From positions 95,085,845 through 95,149,844 of the forward strand of contig NC_087062.1 of assembly GCF_963678635.1 (NCBI RefSeq): a DNA stretch of 64,000 bases, written 5' to 3'. Of the stretch, positions 39,864-52,600 are shown piece after piece. Under the pieces are notes generated by a model. The model made no database searches. It was not told where the DNA came from and worked only from the letters and a program-made list of their open reading frames with translations. Position 1 is the stretch's first letter; each line of letters begins with the position of its first letter. This DNA is from Symsagittifera roscoffensis. Its lineage: Eukaryota > Xenacoelomorpha > Acoela > Convolutidae. The position numbers were made by a program, and so were the translations under genes.

Positions 39864-41839
39864 TTTTGCCGCAGATCAGATTTTTCCAACCTATTTTCCG
39901 TGGTCTCTGTAGCTGAAAGACAGCACAGCGCGAGGAGTTTGTGCGGTTTTATCCTCGGAAAAGCCTGGATCAACTCACAAATTTTTTATTCTGATAACGG
40001 CTCCAAAGAACATGAGATTAATTTATATCCGAACAAAATATCAAACCCCTTTATCAAGCATATACTGTTACTTGTAAAATTAACTAAAGAATAAAACTTA
40101 ACAAACGAAACCTTTTTTCCTGGCTATGAACTAAATTAAAAACTATTTTTAAAAAAGTAAGTCGTTCTGATACATAAAATCATTGATATCACTAACTGTA
40201 ATTTTGATGATAGTGATAGGTGTGCCAGTCGGTCATAATTGGAAGTTTGACCTTGAGCTGAATTTTGATCTGGATTTTTAGGAGAAGTAATTTTTGAAAA
40301 GTTCGAATTGAGCCACAACATTCTCGCGACAACTGAAAATACGAGAAAATAACAATCAGAACAATCTATTAATCATCGCGGGAAAGTTGCAGAAATATAC
40401 TAGAGTAAAATTGCTATTCGCAATTTTATTGGAATTATACGACGAGAGTCGAGCTATCTTGTTCCTGATAGGAAGACAAAATTGCAGGAAGAGAGAGAGA
40501 AACACGATCAATTGTATCTGACTGAACCTTGAGTGGAAAGGTGGACAGCTGAAGCTGCCCAATGGTCCAAATAGAAAACTTCTTTCTTGAGCTGATCTTA
40601 CTTATTTAAAACTTCCTGAGTCAAACATAATTACCAAATCAATTCTAGAGTTGTTTTACAATTTAGTTACTCAATTCTAGAGATCATGTCGGTATGTAAG
40701 TACCCTAATTAAATTTCTTGAGCGTGTTTTATATTGTTATGTTGAGTTAGGGAGAGGTTTTAGGTTGATCCATCTGATATGGATCAAAGGTCCACTGTCC
40801 AATAAAAATAACGGTATACGTAAGGTTCTGACCCTGTTTTTAACGTCGTTCGTGTGTGTTGGGTATTTTGAGACCTAAGCATAGCGGCGTTCTTATTTCT
40901 AGAGTGGGGGCGATATTTTGATAGTAGCCTTCAAGCTGTAACACGGTTTGCAACCCATGTCGAAAATGAAACGATTTGTCTCCGACCGCTTGAGGTAGAA
41001 AAACACAAGAGATAGTGTCCCTTACTCTTGAGCCAATGGTTATAGGGCCTATTTTTCTTAACCTCATATGTGACTTAAGTAGGCGACTGTTACTTAGTAA
41101 TTTTATGGCGCCCCTGGGTGTTTTCACGACACCAAGACTACGGGATCAAACCCACTTGAAACAGCTCCGGGCTACATGCCCATTCTAGAGTACCGGTGGT
41201 ACGGTTCAACGGGAACGTGCCCACCTTCTGGTTGTACAGTGATAGCTTTTTAAGAAAACTCGAGAAGAATTCCGCTGCACTTTCCGAAACGAGGCCTAGC
41301 TAACCGAATAATGGGGGCCACTGGACAAAAAACGAATTAAAGACAAAAAACGAAAAAAAAACGAATAGGAACAAAAATAGAAAAATTTAAAAAGGACAGT
41401 GGCTTTGGTTTTCAGATTAGGTGGATCAAACCTTTATACTAACCAAAAAAGTATACGCATACTCTTATCAATGAGACCGATCGTCTCGATCATTTCAGCA
41501 ACCTTAAACAAGTGCCCGAGTATGGGGCGTTGAAAGGGTTTTGAGATAGCCTTGCAGCCTCAGGCAAGTGGGAAAGTGATTCTCAGGACTGGGACCTGAG
41601 AGACAGAGGACACGCGACTGGGAAAGGACTACTAGTATCGTGATCAAAGCAGCACAGCAGTGAGAAAGGGACCATAGAGGTATTCTGCTTGGTCAAACGG
41701 GTATCGTTAAAATCCGTTTTTTATACTTTAGGAGATAAGTGTAAAAAATGATTAAGCGAGTCCCCATTGTTTTGAGGAAACGTTGTTGCTTGACCAGAGC
41801 TTGGAAACAGGTTCTACGGATTTCTCTCGAGAGGTTTAG
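39864..41839. other. Non-coding flank, nothing recognised
   Basis: Ordinary AT-rich DNA outside the element. The reading frames here are short and unsupported. A stretch near 41130-41240 contains GGGATCAAACCC, which resembles a pol III B box on the - strand, but no matching A box or cloverleaf could be drawn. Confidence 0.5.
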
Positions 41840-42404
41840 CACCCATCGCGCCTAGGGTAATTTTCGGTTTAAGTGCAAACTTTTCATGAAACGATACGGT
41901 CCGAGAAACAACTTGAAATATTTCAAAGTTTTATAGTTTAAAAGCTTGCTTAGAAAAACAAATTTTTTGGGGAACTTATTTGGTCTACTAAAAGAAAAAG
42001 TTCACAAAATTTCATAGCTTGAATAGCTTGCGTAGAAAACTTTATTTTTTTTTCACAAACCGATTCGGTTCATGAAATAACTCGAGTTATTTCAAAGTTT
42101 CTAGCCTTAGATGCTTGCTTAGAAAAACTTCCTTGTTTCGCGAAATGATTCAATCTAGGAAATATCTTGAAATGTTTCAATATTTCATAGCTTTAAACCT
42201 TGCTGAGAAAAATTTAAACTTCTTGCGAACCGATTCAGTCTATGAAATAATTGCAAATTATTTCATCGTTTCTTAGCTTGAAAAGCTTGCTTAAAAAACT
42301 GAAAAGTTTCGCAAACCGATTTGGTCCAACAAATAACTTGAAATCTTTCAAAAATTCATAGCTTTAAAAGCTTGCTCATGAAAACTTGCTAATGAAAATA
42401 TTCG

Positions 42405-42690
42405 AAAGTCTAGACCATCCCAGACTTTCGAATATTCGATGGTTGCTCTCAATTTTATATGTTAAATGAAACTCCAAATGTGCCATGGACGCAATGTTTA
42501 ACTGAACACAATGCTTAAGAAATATTAGGAGACAATGTTTAAAAGGCTATCGAGCGTAACGTTTAAGAATCATTCAGAGCAACCAGCCTTCAAGGCTAGA
42601 CATTACCTGCCTAATTTTGTCCAAAATTTCATTTAATTTCTGTCTGGAACTGGGACTGTGAAAAGTTGAGCCGGGAACGAATCTGTTAAA
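42405..42690 (-). repeat. Dispersed block inside the satellite, copy 1
   Basis: A non-satellite block of about 285 bp, marked by GAGCCGGGAACGAATC at one end and CGAATATTCGATGGTTGCTC at the other. It is the reverse complement of the blocks at 43595-43870 and 44500-44768. Adjacent to a short palindrome GAAAGTCTAGACCATCCCAGACTTTC (about 42402-42427). No coding. Confidence 0.8.
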
Positions 42691-43594
42691 ATTAGCAACC
42701 TCCAGTTGCTACCAAAGAATCTTTTTGCGAACCGATTCAGTCTATGAAATCAATGTAAATAGCTTTGCTTAGAACAACTTGAACTTTTCGCGAACCAATT
42801 CAGTCTATAAAAAAAAACTTGTAATAACTCAAAATTTCCCTTGTTTGAAAGTGTGCTTAGAAGAACAAACTTTTCATGAAATGATTCCGTTTATGAAATA
42901 ACTTGAGAACATTCAAAGTTTCATATATTTAAAAGCTTGCTTAGAAAAACTTTAAATTTTTGCGATCAGAGTTAGTCCACGAAATCACTTGCAATTAATC
43001 AAAGTTTTATTTATTGAACAGCTTGCTTAGAAAACTTGAAGTTTTTTGCGATCCGATTCGGTCCAAGAATTAACTTGTAATGATTCAAAGTTTCATAATT
43101 TTAAAAGCTTGCTAAGAAAAATTGAAATTTTTTGCGAACAAATGGGGTCAGGCTCCCAGAAACAACTTGAAATATTTCAAAGTTTTATAGTTTAAAAGCT
43201 TGCTTAGAAAAACAATTTTTTCGGGAACTGATTTGGTCTACTAAAAGAAAAAGTTCACAAAATTTCATAGCTTGAATAGCTTGCGTAGAAAACTTTATTT
43301 TTTTTTCACAAACTGATTCGGTTCATGAAATAACTCGAATTATTTCAAAGTTTCTAGCCTTAGAGGCTTGCTTAGAAAAACTTCAATGTTTCGCAAACTT
43401 ATTCAATCTAGGAAATATCTTGAAATGTTTCAATATTTCATAGCTTTAAACCTTGCTGAGAAAAATTTAAACTTCTTGCAAACCTATTCAGTCTATGAAA
43501 TAATTGCAATTATTTCATCGTTTCTTAGCTTAAAAAGCTTGCTTAGAAAACTGAACATTTCGCAAAACGATTTGGTCCAACAAATAACTTGAAA

Positions 43595-43870
43595 TTCGTT
43601 CCCGGCTCAACTTTTCACAGTCCCAGTTCCAGACAGAAATTAAATGAAATTTTGGACAAAATTAGGCAGATACTGTCTAGCCTTGAAGACTGGTTGCTCT
43701 GAATGATTCTTAAACGTTACGCTCGATAGCCTTTTAAACATTGTCTCCTAATATTTCTTAAGCATTGTGTTCAGTTAAACATTGCGTCCATGGCACATTT
43801 GGTGTTTCATTTAATATATAAAATTTAGAGCAACCATCGATTATTCGAAAGTCTGGGATGTTCTCGACTT
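43595..43870 (+). repeat. Dispersed block inside the satellite, copy 2
   Basis: Reverse complement of 42405-42690, beginning ATTCGTTCCCGGCTCAAC. Together with the inverted satellite that follows it forms a mirror image of 41860-42690, so an inverted duplication of about 0.85 kb is the simplest explanation. Confidence 0.8.
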
Positions 43871-44499
43871 TCGAATATTTTCTTGAGCAAGTTTTCATGA
43901 GCAAGCTTTTAAAGCTATGAATTTTTGAAAGATTTCAAGTTATTTGTTGGACCAAATCGTTTTGCGAAATTTTCAGTTTTTTAAGCAAGCTTTTCAAGCT
44001 AAGAAACGATGAAATGTTTGCAATTATTTCATAGACTGAATCGGTTCGCAAGAAGTTTAAACTTTTCTCCGCAAGGTTTAAAGCTATGAAATATTGAAAC
44101 ATTTCAAGATATTTCCTAGATTGAATCAGTTCGCGAAACAATGAAGTTTTTCTAAGCAAGCCTCTAAGGCTAGAAACTTTGAAATAACTCGAAATATTTC
44201 ATGAACCGAATCAGTTTGTGAAAAAAAATAAAGTTTTTCTAAGCAAGCTTTTAAATCTATGAAACTTTGAATGTTCTCAAGTTATTTCATAGACGGAATC
44301 ATTTCATGAAAAGTTTGTTCTTCTAAGCGCACTTTCAAACTAAGGAAATTTTGAGTTATTACAGGTTTTTTTATAGACTGAATTGGTTCGCGAAAAGTTC
44401 AAGTTGTTCTAAGCAAAGTTTTTTCCATTTCTTTCATAGACTGAATCGGTTTGCAAAAAGGTTCTTTGGTAGCAATTGGAGGTTGCTGTTTTTAAAAGA

Positions 44500-44768
44500 T
44501 TCGTTCCCGGCTCAACTTTTGACAGTCCCAGTTCCAGACAGAAGTTAAATGAACTTTTGGACAAAATTAGGCAGGTACTGTCTAGCCTTGAAGGCTGGTT
44601 GCTCTGAATGATTCTTAAACGTTACGCTCGATAGCCTTTTAAACATTGTCTCCTAATATTTCTTAAGCATTGTGTTCAGTTAAACATTGCGTCCATTGCA
44701 CATTTGGAGTTTCATTTAATATATAAAATTTAGAGCAACCATCGAATATTCGAAAGTCTGGAATGTTC
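44500..44768 (+). repeat. Dispersed block inside the satellite, copy 3
   Basis: Same orientation as copy 2, about 95% identical, ending ATATTCGAAAGTCTGGAATG. The satellite stops here. Confidence 0.8.
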
Positions 44769-44770
44769 TA

Positions 44771-45554
44771 CAATCTTTTTACAAAAAAAGTCCGGAACTC
44801 TAAAATAACGATGAACTCGATTCAGCTGCAAGGCTATACGGTACTTGCGCACTCTTTGTCCAAAATTTTGCTTTAACGGATTTTTATTTCGGTTTGAAAC
44901 GAATCAACTAAAAACAGCCAGCAACCACCAGGCTTAGAAAACGAACTTTAAGCATACAGATTCGCGGTATAAATTTGAAATACTTAAAAGTTTCGAAGCA
45001 TGAATAGCTTGCTAAGAAAAACCTAGTTTTTTTAAATTATGCCTAACTGACTCTTTTTTTTACAAAAATGAAAACGATGTATATACAAACATTTTGAAAA
45101 CATTGATTTTGCGTGCTGCGTGCAAGTTGCTTTTATTTTCTTGCGCCTTACGATCAGCAGCTTTATCCGCTTAATTGATTATCTGCTAGATATTAGCACA
45201 AACTTAAAAAAATCACTGAGTATACAAAAAACAGCAAACATCATACCCTTGCAAATGGAATGCCAATCTTGAAAAAATGATGTACTTTTTCGCAAGATAT
45301 CTAGAAAAGTTTAGACTCTGAGATTATTGGGGCAGCGAAGGAGGAAAATAAAACTGAATAGGGGTATAACATTTTGGGTTATAAAGTTAACCTAATCAAA
45401 AGCAAATCAAGTATATTAAAAGCTACATTTTTGATTTTATCGGCGAAAAAAATACTTAACCGTTGATCAAAAAAAAAACATTTAGTTTTTTCTATAAACG
45501 GCTGCTTTCTGGTAGCATCAAAAAATCAAACATTTTTGATCAGCCGCAAAACTC
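44771..45554. other. Non-coding stretch, nothing recognised
   Basis: AT-rich DNA with degenerate traces of the preceding satellite near 44930-45030 (GCTTGCTAAGAAAAACC). No gene or RNA is seen. Confidence 0.5.
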
Positions 45555-47320
45555 AACTATTTTATATTTAGTATTTAACTACTTTTAACATCAAAAAGCC
45601 ATATCAACGCTTTAAAAGGGCCACTAAATCTTAAAAATCAATAAATGATCGTGAGAGTAGGACATTCCACCAGCACCCGACAAATGAGCTAGCAAATGCT
45701 TGTTAAATTGCAATTTGAACTCAACTTATCACTATCAGCTTTGAATTTCTGCTTCAAAAATTTAAACACGACAAACAAAACACTATTGTGTTTTTTGAAG
45801 GTTTTGTTGCTGCATCAATTTTTGATTTTGTCAAATTTTTTGTAAATGTCAACATAGTTGATTAAATTTAATTAATGACTACCGTGTTTGAAGAAACAAT
45901 TTTTCGGATTTATCGGACTTTCTTAAGGTTGCAGCATCGTTCTGGAAGTGTTTAACTTCATCAAAAAGCCGGAAATTGTTTCTGGAAGTGAAACAAGATG
46001 CAAAACACTGTAATTTTTAAAATCATTTCTTTGATTTAGTCGCGTTTGATTTTATTCAGAAAGTTTGACTCAAAAAAATTTTTGGGTTTTTTTTGTAACC
46101 TTTTTTCTCAGCTGGTGCAATCAGCAAAGGTTTTATTATCATACCGAGAAATAACAGGGTTCAATTTATTTTACTACAATTTTCTCAGCTGATTTAATCA
46201 GCAAAACATTTGAAAACTCGAGCTAGAAACTAATCTCTATCTTTACCAAAACAAATTGTGATTGTTATTAGTGTGCAATTACTTATCAAATTTTTTAGCT
46301 GAACAAATTTTTGATCCGTTGAAAACAAATAGTGAAAAAAACATTGTTAAGTCAATTTTGTTTTATCTGGATGACAACCGAGACAGTTTTTTTTGACTCA
46401 GCACCAGACCGAACATATAAATCACCGAGGTTTCTTTAGCAGTTGTCTCTAAACAGTTAATTCAGGCCATCAGCTAAAAAAAGCTCAACTAATTTGTAAT
46501 TAGTAGTTAACCACTTGTCATAGCAAAAAGGAATAGCAACGTTCTAAAAAGGCCAATAAATCTTAAAAAGGCAATAATTGATAGCGAGAGTAGAACATTG
46601 CACCAGCAACCCACAAATGAGCTAAAAAATCTTTGTAAAATTGAAATTCGAATTCATCTTATAACTATCGGATTTGATTTTGTTCTACAGAATACTTATA
46701 CAGGATAAACAAAATAGTATTGTGCTTTTTTGAAGGTTTTTGTTGCTGCATCAAAATTTAATTTTGACAAAAACTTCGGAAGTGGCAAAATAGTTGAGTA
46801 AATTTAATTGATGTCTACCGTGTTCGAAGAAACAATTTTTCGGATTTTTTGGAATTTCTTCGGGTTGCAGCATCGTTCTGGAAGTGTTCAACTTCATCAA
46901 AGCCGGAAATTGTTTCTGGAAGTGAAACGCGATACAATACACTGCATTTTTTAAAGTCAATTATTTGATTTAGTCGTTTTTTGTAACCTTTTTTCTCAGC
47001 TGGTGCAATCAGCAAACGGTTTTTATCATATAGAGAAATAACAGGGTTCATTTTAAATTACTATTTTTTTTCTCAGCTGATTTAATAAGCAAAACATTTG
47101 AAAACTCCAGCTATAAACTAATCTCTAGCTTAAAAAAACAAATTGAGTTTTGATCCGTTGAAAAACAAATGGTGAAAAAATTATTGTTAAATCAATTTTG
47201 TTTTATCTGCATGACAACCGAGACCTTTTTTTATGACTCAGCACCAGACCGAATATATAAATCACCGAGGTTTATTGAGCAGATGTCACTGAACAGTTAT
47301 TTCAGACCATCAGCTGAAAA
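45555..47320 (+). repeat. Tandem duplication of about 0.9 kb, two units
   Basis: Unit 1 is about 45555-46490 and unit 2 about 46495-47320. Shared markers: GCAATTTGAACTCAACTTAT / GAAATTCGAATTCATCTTAT (45706/46641), CATCGTTCTGGAAGTGT (45934/46869), TTTTCTCAGCTGGTGCAATC (46105/46990) and ACTCAGCACCAGACCGAA (46396/47236). The offset shrinks from about 935 to 840 bp because of deletions in unit 2. No ORF is conserved between the units, so it looks non-coding. Confidence 0.8.
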
Positions 47321-48934
47321 TACCTGGAGAAAATTTAGTGATTGAGTTAGGCAGATTGGTGATAGAATAGAAACACAATTATGAAAAAAAAAGAGAATAA
47401 AACGCTTTTTGAAAGTCAACGTAAACACAACAAAAAAACCTTTGTGAGTTTCTAAGAACCTTGAGAAGCAAAAACTGCGCTTAAAAAAAGTACACAAGGG
47501 ACTTTTCTAATAATTCGAGTATAGATTGTATTACTCGTAGATATCCAAGGAATTAACAGTTCGTACGCTAAAATGAAAACAATTTTTTTGTCAAGCAAAT
47601 AATAAATGAAAACCACGTTATACGGTGTATCATATTACTTGAACATTTAATCAGGGTTTTGCACAGTCTGCATTCTCACAGTGTTTTATCAGGAAGGTTT
47701 TTTTTGAACTTTTGAAGAAAAGCCTTTGTGGGTTTCATATGCAGACTAGCATGCAGAAGCTCGAAAAAAGAAATGAAAAATAGCTTTTCAGCAGCGTTTT
47801 GAAAAAAGTTAACTTGAACCTTGGAACGCAAACGTTGATCGCGAGCGTCATGTCAAAAAAGTACAAGTCAAAACGGAAGAAAAAGCATTGAAGCACTAAA
47901 TTTTTTCTCACACCATCTCGTTTGGTTTGATTGGGTTTGATTTTATTCAGCAAAAATTGGTCTGAAAGAAAACAATGTTTTGAATTTTTCTAGAATGCTT
48001 CTATCTCGACTGGTTATAGATGCCGTAAGCTCATATTATAAAAGCTTATACGCTAGTTCTTTCTTAAAATACAGTTGAAGTTTTTCAAGCACTACTTTTA
48101 TGCATTAAAATATCGGAAAAAGATAAAGTTGAAAAACTACAGACTTTGTCTATCAGATACAGAAAAACCTGAAAGCTTAGTACCTGCTATTCCTTGTTTT
48201 GCTGCAATCTTTTTTTGTTAAGTTTTCAGGCTTAGAAAATTGCCAATGTTGTCAAAGGGGTTACACTATTTTTAGGGAATGTTTAACTAATCATCTCTTA
48301 TGCTCAACGCTCGCTCAGAATTTTTCCAAACTGAATTAAACAAGTTAATTGTCCCAAAAAAAATATATACCACGAAACAAAAAGCATAATACTTACTTGT
48401 GGGCACTTAGAATAGTGGTAAGGCGTTCACTCCAATCCCCTGCCATGTAAATGATAGTGTGTAAGGACGAGCTCTCACTTGACCTCTAGCTTCAGGCCTA
48501 CGACAGCTTGACCGTCTACGGCTACAATAGTGATATCACGTGCAAATTCTAGACACAAAAAAACAACGTCTTGAGTAGCAAAAAAAGCTTTCCTCATCAA
48601 AATAACTCAGTCTGGAATGTGGGGAAATAAGAGAAATGGATTATGCTTATACAGGAAAAACTGACTGAGTAAAAATGCTTGCGCGGTAACTTTTTGTTCA
48701 GACTAATATTGGCTATAAAATTATTCGTTTGTGACGGAAATTTCTTATACCATCTGAAACCTATTGACAACCTGAGCTCAAATTGATAAGTTGAGCTCTT
48801 TATTAGAATTTTTGAGTTGATCGGCCAAAATTTTTGCTAAAGGTGGGAGATTCGTTACTAAGTAGAGAATTCTCATATGACTTACCCGTTGATTCATTTC
48901 TTCATAAAGGGAGGCTCAGTAGCGTGTTGAAGAG
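47321..48934. other. Non-coding stretch, nothing recognised
   Basis: AT-rich. Near 48407-48440 GGGCACTTAGAATAGTGGTAAGGCG resembles a tRNA-like A-box region, as in a SINE head, but no convincing B box follows. No gene is seen. Confidence 0.4.
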
Positions 48935-49262
48935 GGGGGGGGGGGGGAACCGCCTTCCCTCAATTCTGGTTGCCAAATTTTTCCAAAGGGTCCCCTCTTT
49001 GCTATAACTTTATGACATCCGATTTTCGCTGAACAACCTCAAAATTTTTCTATGGGCGCCTTTAGCGCCAAAATGACTTATTTTGAAGAGGGAGCGCGCG
49101 CCAAAAAAAACGCAGTTTTTTGGTCAAAAATTTCCAAAAAGTGCCCAAAAACACATAAATTTCCAAAAAATGCGCAAAAGGGCCTAAAATTTTGGCAAAG
49201 TTTTCAAAACTTTTCAAAAAACCACCCCCTTCCCCCCTAGAAAAATTTCTGCTCACGCCACA
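48935..49262. mobile_element. Decayed MITE of the GGGGCGGAT family
   Basis: Shares internal sequence with the elements at 55373-55779 and 56758-57033: GGCGCCTTTAGCGCC, GAGGGAGCGCGCGCCAAAAAA, GTCAAAAATTTCCAAAAAGTGCCC and a C-rich end near 49225-49240. It begins with a G-run (48938-48950). The termini are too worn to define target duplications. Followed by a plain stretch to the next gene. Confidence 0.6.
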
Positions 49263-49623
49263 GGGAACAATCGTTACTAGGTACCCTAAACGGAGCCATT
49301 TTTCAAAAACTGTTGAAACATTAATATTTTGTTCAAATAGTTACTGATAGTTGACATCAGGTGGTAAAAAATTCAAATATCTGGTATAACATTTTTACAG
49401 CTTATTTATTAAAACAACAAGAGCATTGACCACATTGCGAACATATTTATGGTTAAATTTATATTCAAAATCTGTCTGCATGTACTTTGATCAATTTTGA
49501 ACAGATTAAATGCTACTACTTATACTGTATATTAGTTTGCTCTGCGTGTTTTTGCGTTTTTAGCTGCAGTTAAGCATTGAAAAGCAAGATAATTGACAAG
49601 TTTTTCAAAAATTAGCTTTAATT
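49263..49623. promoter_or_regulatory. Upstream region of the coiled-coil gene
   Basis: About 360 bp before the ATG at 49624. AT-rich; no canonical TATA box or CpG cluster stands out, and no initiator can be fixed. AATT runs just before the ATG. Probably holds the promoter and 5' untranslated region, inferred from position only. Confidence 0.3.
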
Positions 49624-52600
49624 ATGTCTCAGTTTGCTTACGGTGCATTGAGTCCAACCTACCAAAACTCCTCTACTGCTATTGAAAACGAAATCAGAGG
49701 TATTTTGGGGAAGTATGGACTCCTCAGAAACAACCAGAGGAATGAAAGCCAGCCTAATTTTGGAACAAGGCTGCCATTTGGCGCTTTGCAGCCGAGTACC
49801 CTCGCGTTGCCCTTGAACTCCACTGAGCATAGTCATGAAGATTTTCATCTAAGCGCGTCATTTAACTTTAACCCAAGAGGTCTAAGAATGACGAGTTATC
49901 CACATGAAACTGAGAAAAGTCCAGGATTCTCTGAAAGTGAAAACATCATGTCCCAAATGGGCCGTCAACTGCCACTGCAAATTCCAACGAGATTCGAAAA
50001 CTTATCATTTTGGCCTGAAACAATCGACGAACGCGACGAAAATGATGAAAATTTTGACGCACTCGAAGACTGTGAATCTCAGAAAGAGTCCGAACCGCTG
50101 AGACCTCTACGCGTCGACGTATCAAGCCAGAAAGATCCCAACTTCGAGACGGTGAATAATAAGTCGCCTTCGGATTCTTATGAACACAATTACGAGCACT
50201 TTTCGTCCATTGATAGATCACTTAAGAGTCAGCCAAAAGATGAATTCAAAAATGATCCAGGTAAAGTTCAGAGTAACAAAACGGTTGATGTTTATTGTGG
50301 TTTGGTTGACGAAATTGATCAAATGATGCAAGATTTCGATCAGGGTAAAAACATTCTAAGCTGGCCCAACGAAACAAATTCAGGATATAACAAAAAACGA
50401 CATCTCGAGCAGTTTTTTGACCAACCGGATTTTAAAATTCCGTCCCAAATCAAAAGAAACGCTCTTAAATTGCCTCCGACACCTCGGAAGTCACAAAACA
50501 CGGCCACTGAAAAAGACAATGTCGAGTATCAAAACTTACTAGTTCAAACCGATTTAAATATACGAGAAATCGCACGTCTGGATAATAAAATAGCCGAGCT
50601 AGAAAATAGGAACAGCAACCTTGAAGCGACGGTGGAGGACCTGGAAAAACTCGAGAGGAGGCTGAGAGAAGAAAACCAGAGGCTGGCAGAGGGGAGGGGG
50701 GAGGAGAATGAAAGGGAAGTTGAAGCGATCAGAAGTGACTTTGAGCTGAAATTGGAATCTATGAAGTTGAACTGTGACAAGGTTAGTGTGCGATCATTTA
50801 GAGTATTTTGGATTCTAAGAAATTTTTTCTCCAAAACAAATTTTGAGATCAAATTTCAATTTTTAAACAAACTATTCTAGTCTTGAAATAGAAATATGAA
50901 GTTTTTTTTTCAGGTTTAGTTACATGAAAATGAGAACAACGATGGGTTAAATTAAGTTGATAGTTGAACAAAAATCATCTCGAGGACAGTAAAAAAAATT
51001 ATGGAGGTTTCACTTGAACAGAGCTGTCCTTATGTTTTGGGTCTGACCTAAGTAAAAAAAACCGAGAATTTTAATTTTTCTAATTATGCTCCCTTTTTCG
51101 AAAATAATAAAAAATCGTTTTTACCGATTAGTTTGTTACTGAAAAAAATCTTCAAATCTTTTTCATCAGGAAGTTAAACAATCGATTTGTGTTCAATTTC
51201 AGGAGCATAAACATCGCATTTCGGAGCTGGAACACCTTGTGAACAATCTAGGCGACGAGAACCTCTCCCTCCGGGAACATCTTTCACGGTTGGCAGGGGA
51301 ACTCGAAACCGTTCGGGAAAGTGTGAAAAATGACAGAGCAGCCAGCGAACGACAATTGGGAGAAGAGCGGGCTAAGAAAGAGGAGAGTGAGCGGGAGAGG
51401 GAGAGATTGAGGGGAGAAGTCGAGAGGATAGAGAAAGAACGGGAGGGGGAGAGGGTTGCGGCGGCTGAACGCGAGAAACAGAAGGAGGAGGAAGAGGAGA
51501 GGAAGAAAAAAGCATCCAGGGTTCACTTCGATGCCACGAAAGAAGGTAATCACGTGACACTTTTACGGATTTGAGAAACAGTTGTGTAGATTGTAGAACT
51601 TTTTTTGACATTTATTCGTCAAAAAATTTTTAAAAAAAGAGTCTGACCATTTCAGTTGGAGAGCGTTTTTTTTGAGCGAGAGGGGTTGATTTATAAGCTT
51701 CGTTAGACTAGACTTTATTTAGGTCAACCAAATTTATATTCCCAGCTGCCCTGGTACACTGATTTGGTTGAAATTTCGGTATGACATTTCAACTTAACGA
51801 AAATTCCATAAGATATTCACAAAAAATGTCCGATAGATCACGCTATTTCAACTATTTCGCTTAGGAATTGCAAATAAAGTTCTGGAAAATTGCTTAAACT
51901 ATACAAAAATACACGTGAAAAATCGAGAAAAAAATCAAGCTTAACATCGCAACACTAAGTGACGTATTATCTTTTGTTATTTGCAACTACTCTGGTGCCG
52001 TGAAGTCACCTGAAGATTGGCCTTCAAGGCCGAACATAAATGCTCCATCAATATCTTAGGATGTTTAAAAAGGTTTACAAACTGGATATGAATACCAAAA
52101 ATATATGAATATATATATATCAGGGGCGGATTTAGGGGGGGGGGCACGGGGGGGGGGGTGGCAAAAAGTGCCCAAAAACTTCTTCAAACAATTTAATCAT
52201 AAGAATCCAAAAAGTTGACACGAAAAAATTTCCTTTTAGATGGAGAACATACGGAGACATTTGAGAACGAAGGCGAAGTGACTCGAGACAGCGAAGGGGT
52301 TGACGGCTGGTACTCCCAGATTAAGGGGCCCCGAAAGTACAAGGGATTACCAGAGAAAGAACAGAGGTCAAACACACAGTTTGTAAGTACACACAATTTG
52401 AATCAAGCGACTTCATCTTTAAGTTGCAAGGGGTAGAACTCCTGTGAGGTGAAAATATAAGGGGTAAAAGTAGTAAGAGACCAGCCATTAGTTTCAATGA
52501 TATCAAATTTCATTCAATTTGCGGGCGTCCTTCAATTAGATATCATCTAAAATTTCAATGCAGAAAAAATTCTACTGCTCAGAAATGACAAAAAATAGTC

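Larger units (their letters stand above)
41840..44480. repeat. Satellite of about 85-bp units in direct and inverted blocks
   Basis: Units of about 80-86 bp share the pattern TGAAATAACTTG, TTTCAAAGTTTCATAG, AAAAGCTTGCTTAGAAAAAC and GCGAACCGATTCAGTCT. Direct blocks lie at about 41840-42390 and 42705-43590, and an inverted block at about 43870-44480. Within the direct blocks there is a higher-order copy at an offset of about 1.26 kb (about 41896-42350 against 43158-43600). Short reading frames at 43368-43592 and 43935-44159 encode near-identical peptides only because they are the same repeat in opposite orientations; they are not genes. Confidence 0.85.

Noticed and set aside
41130-41200. tRNA-like B box on the - strand (GGGTTTGATCCCG).
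   Set aside because: No A box at the right distance and no acceptor stem.
41840-44480. CRISPR-like array, because of regular repeats.
   Set aside because: The repeats are contiguous and degenerate without unique spacers, and the genome is eukaryotic; it is a satellite.
48407-48520. tRNA gene or tRNA-derived SINE.
   Set aside because: An A-box-like stretch is present, but there is no credible B box and no cloverleaf could be drawn.
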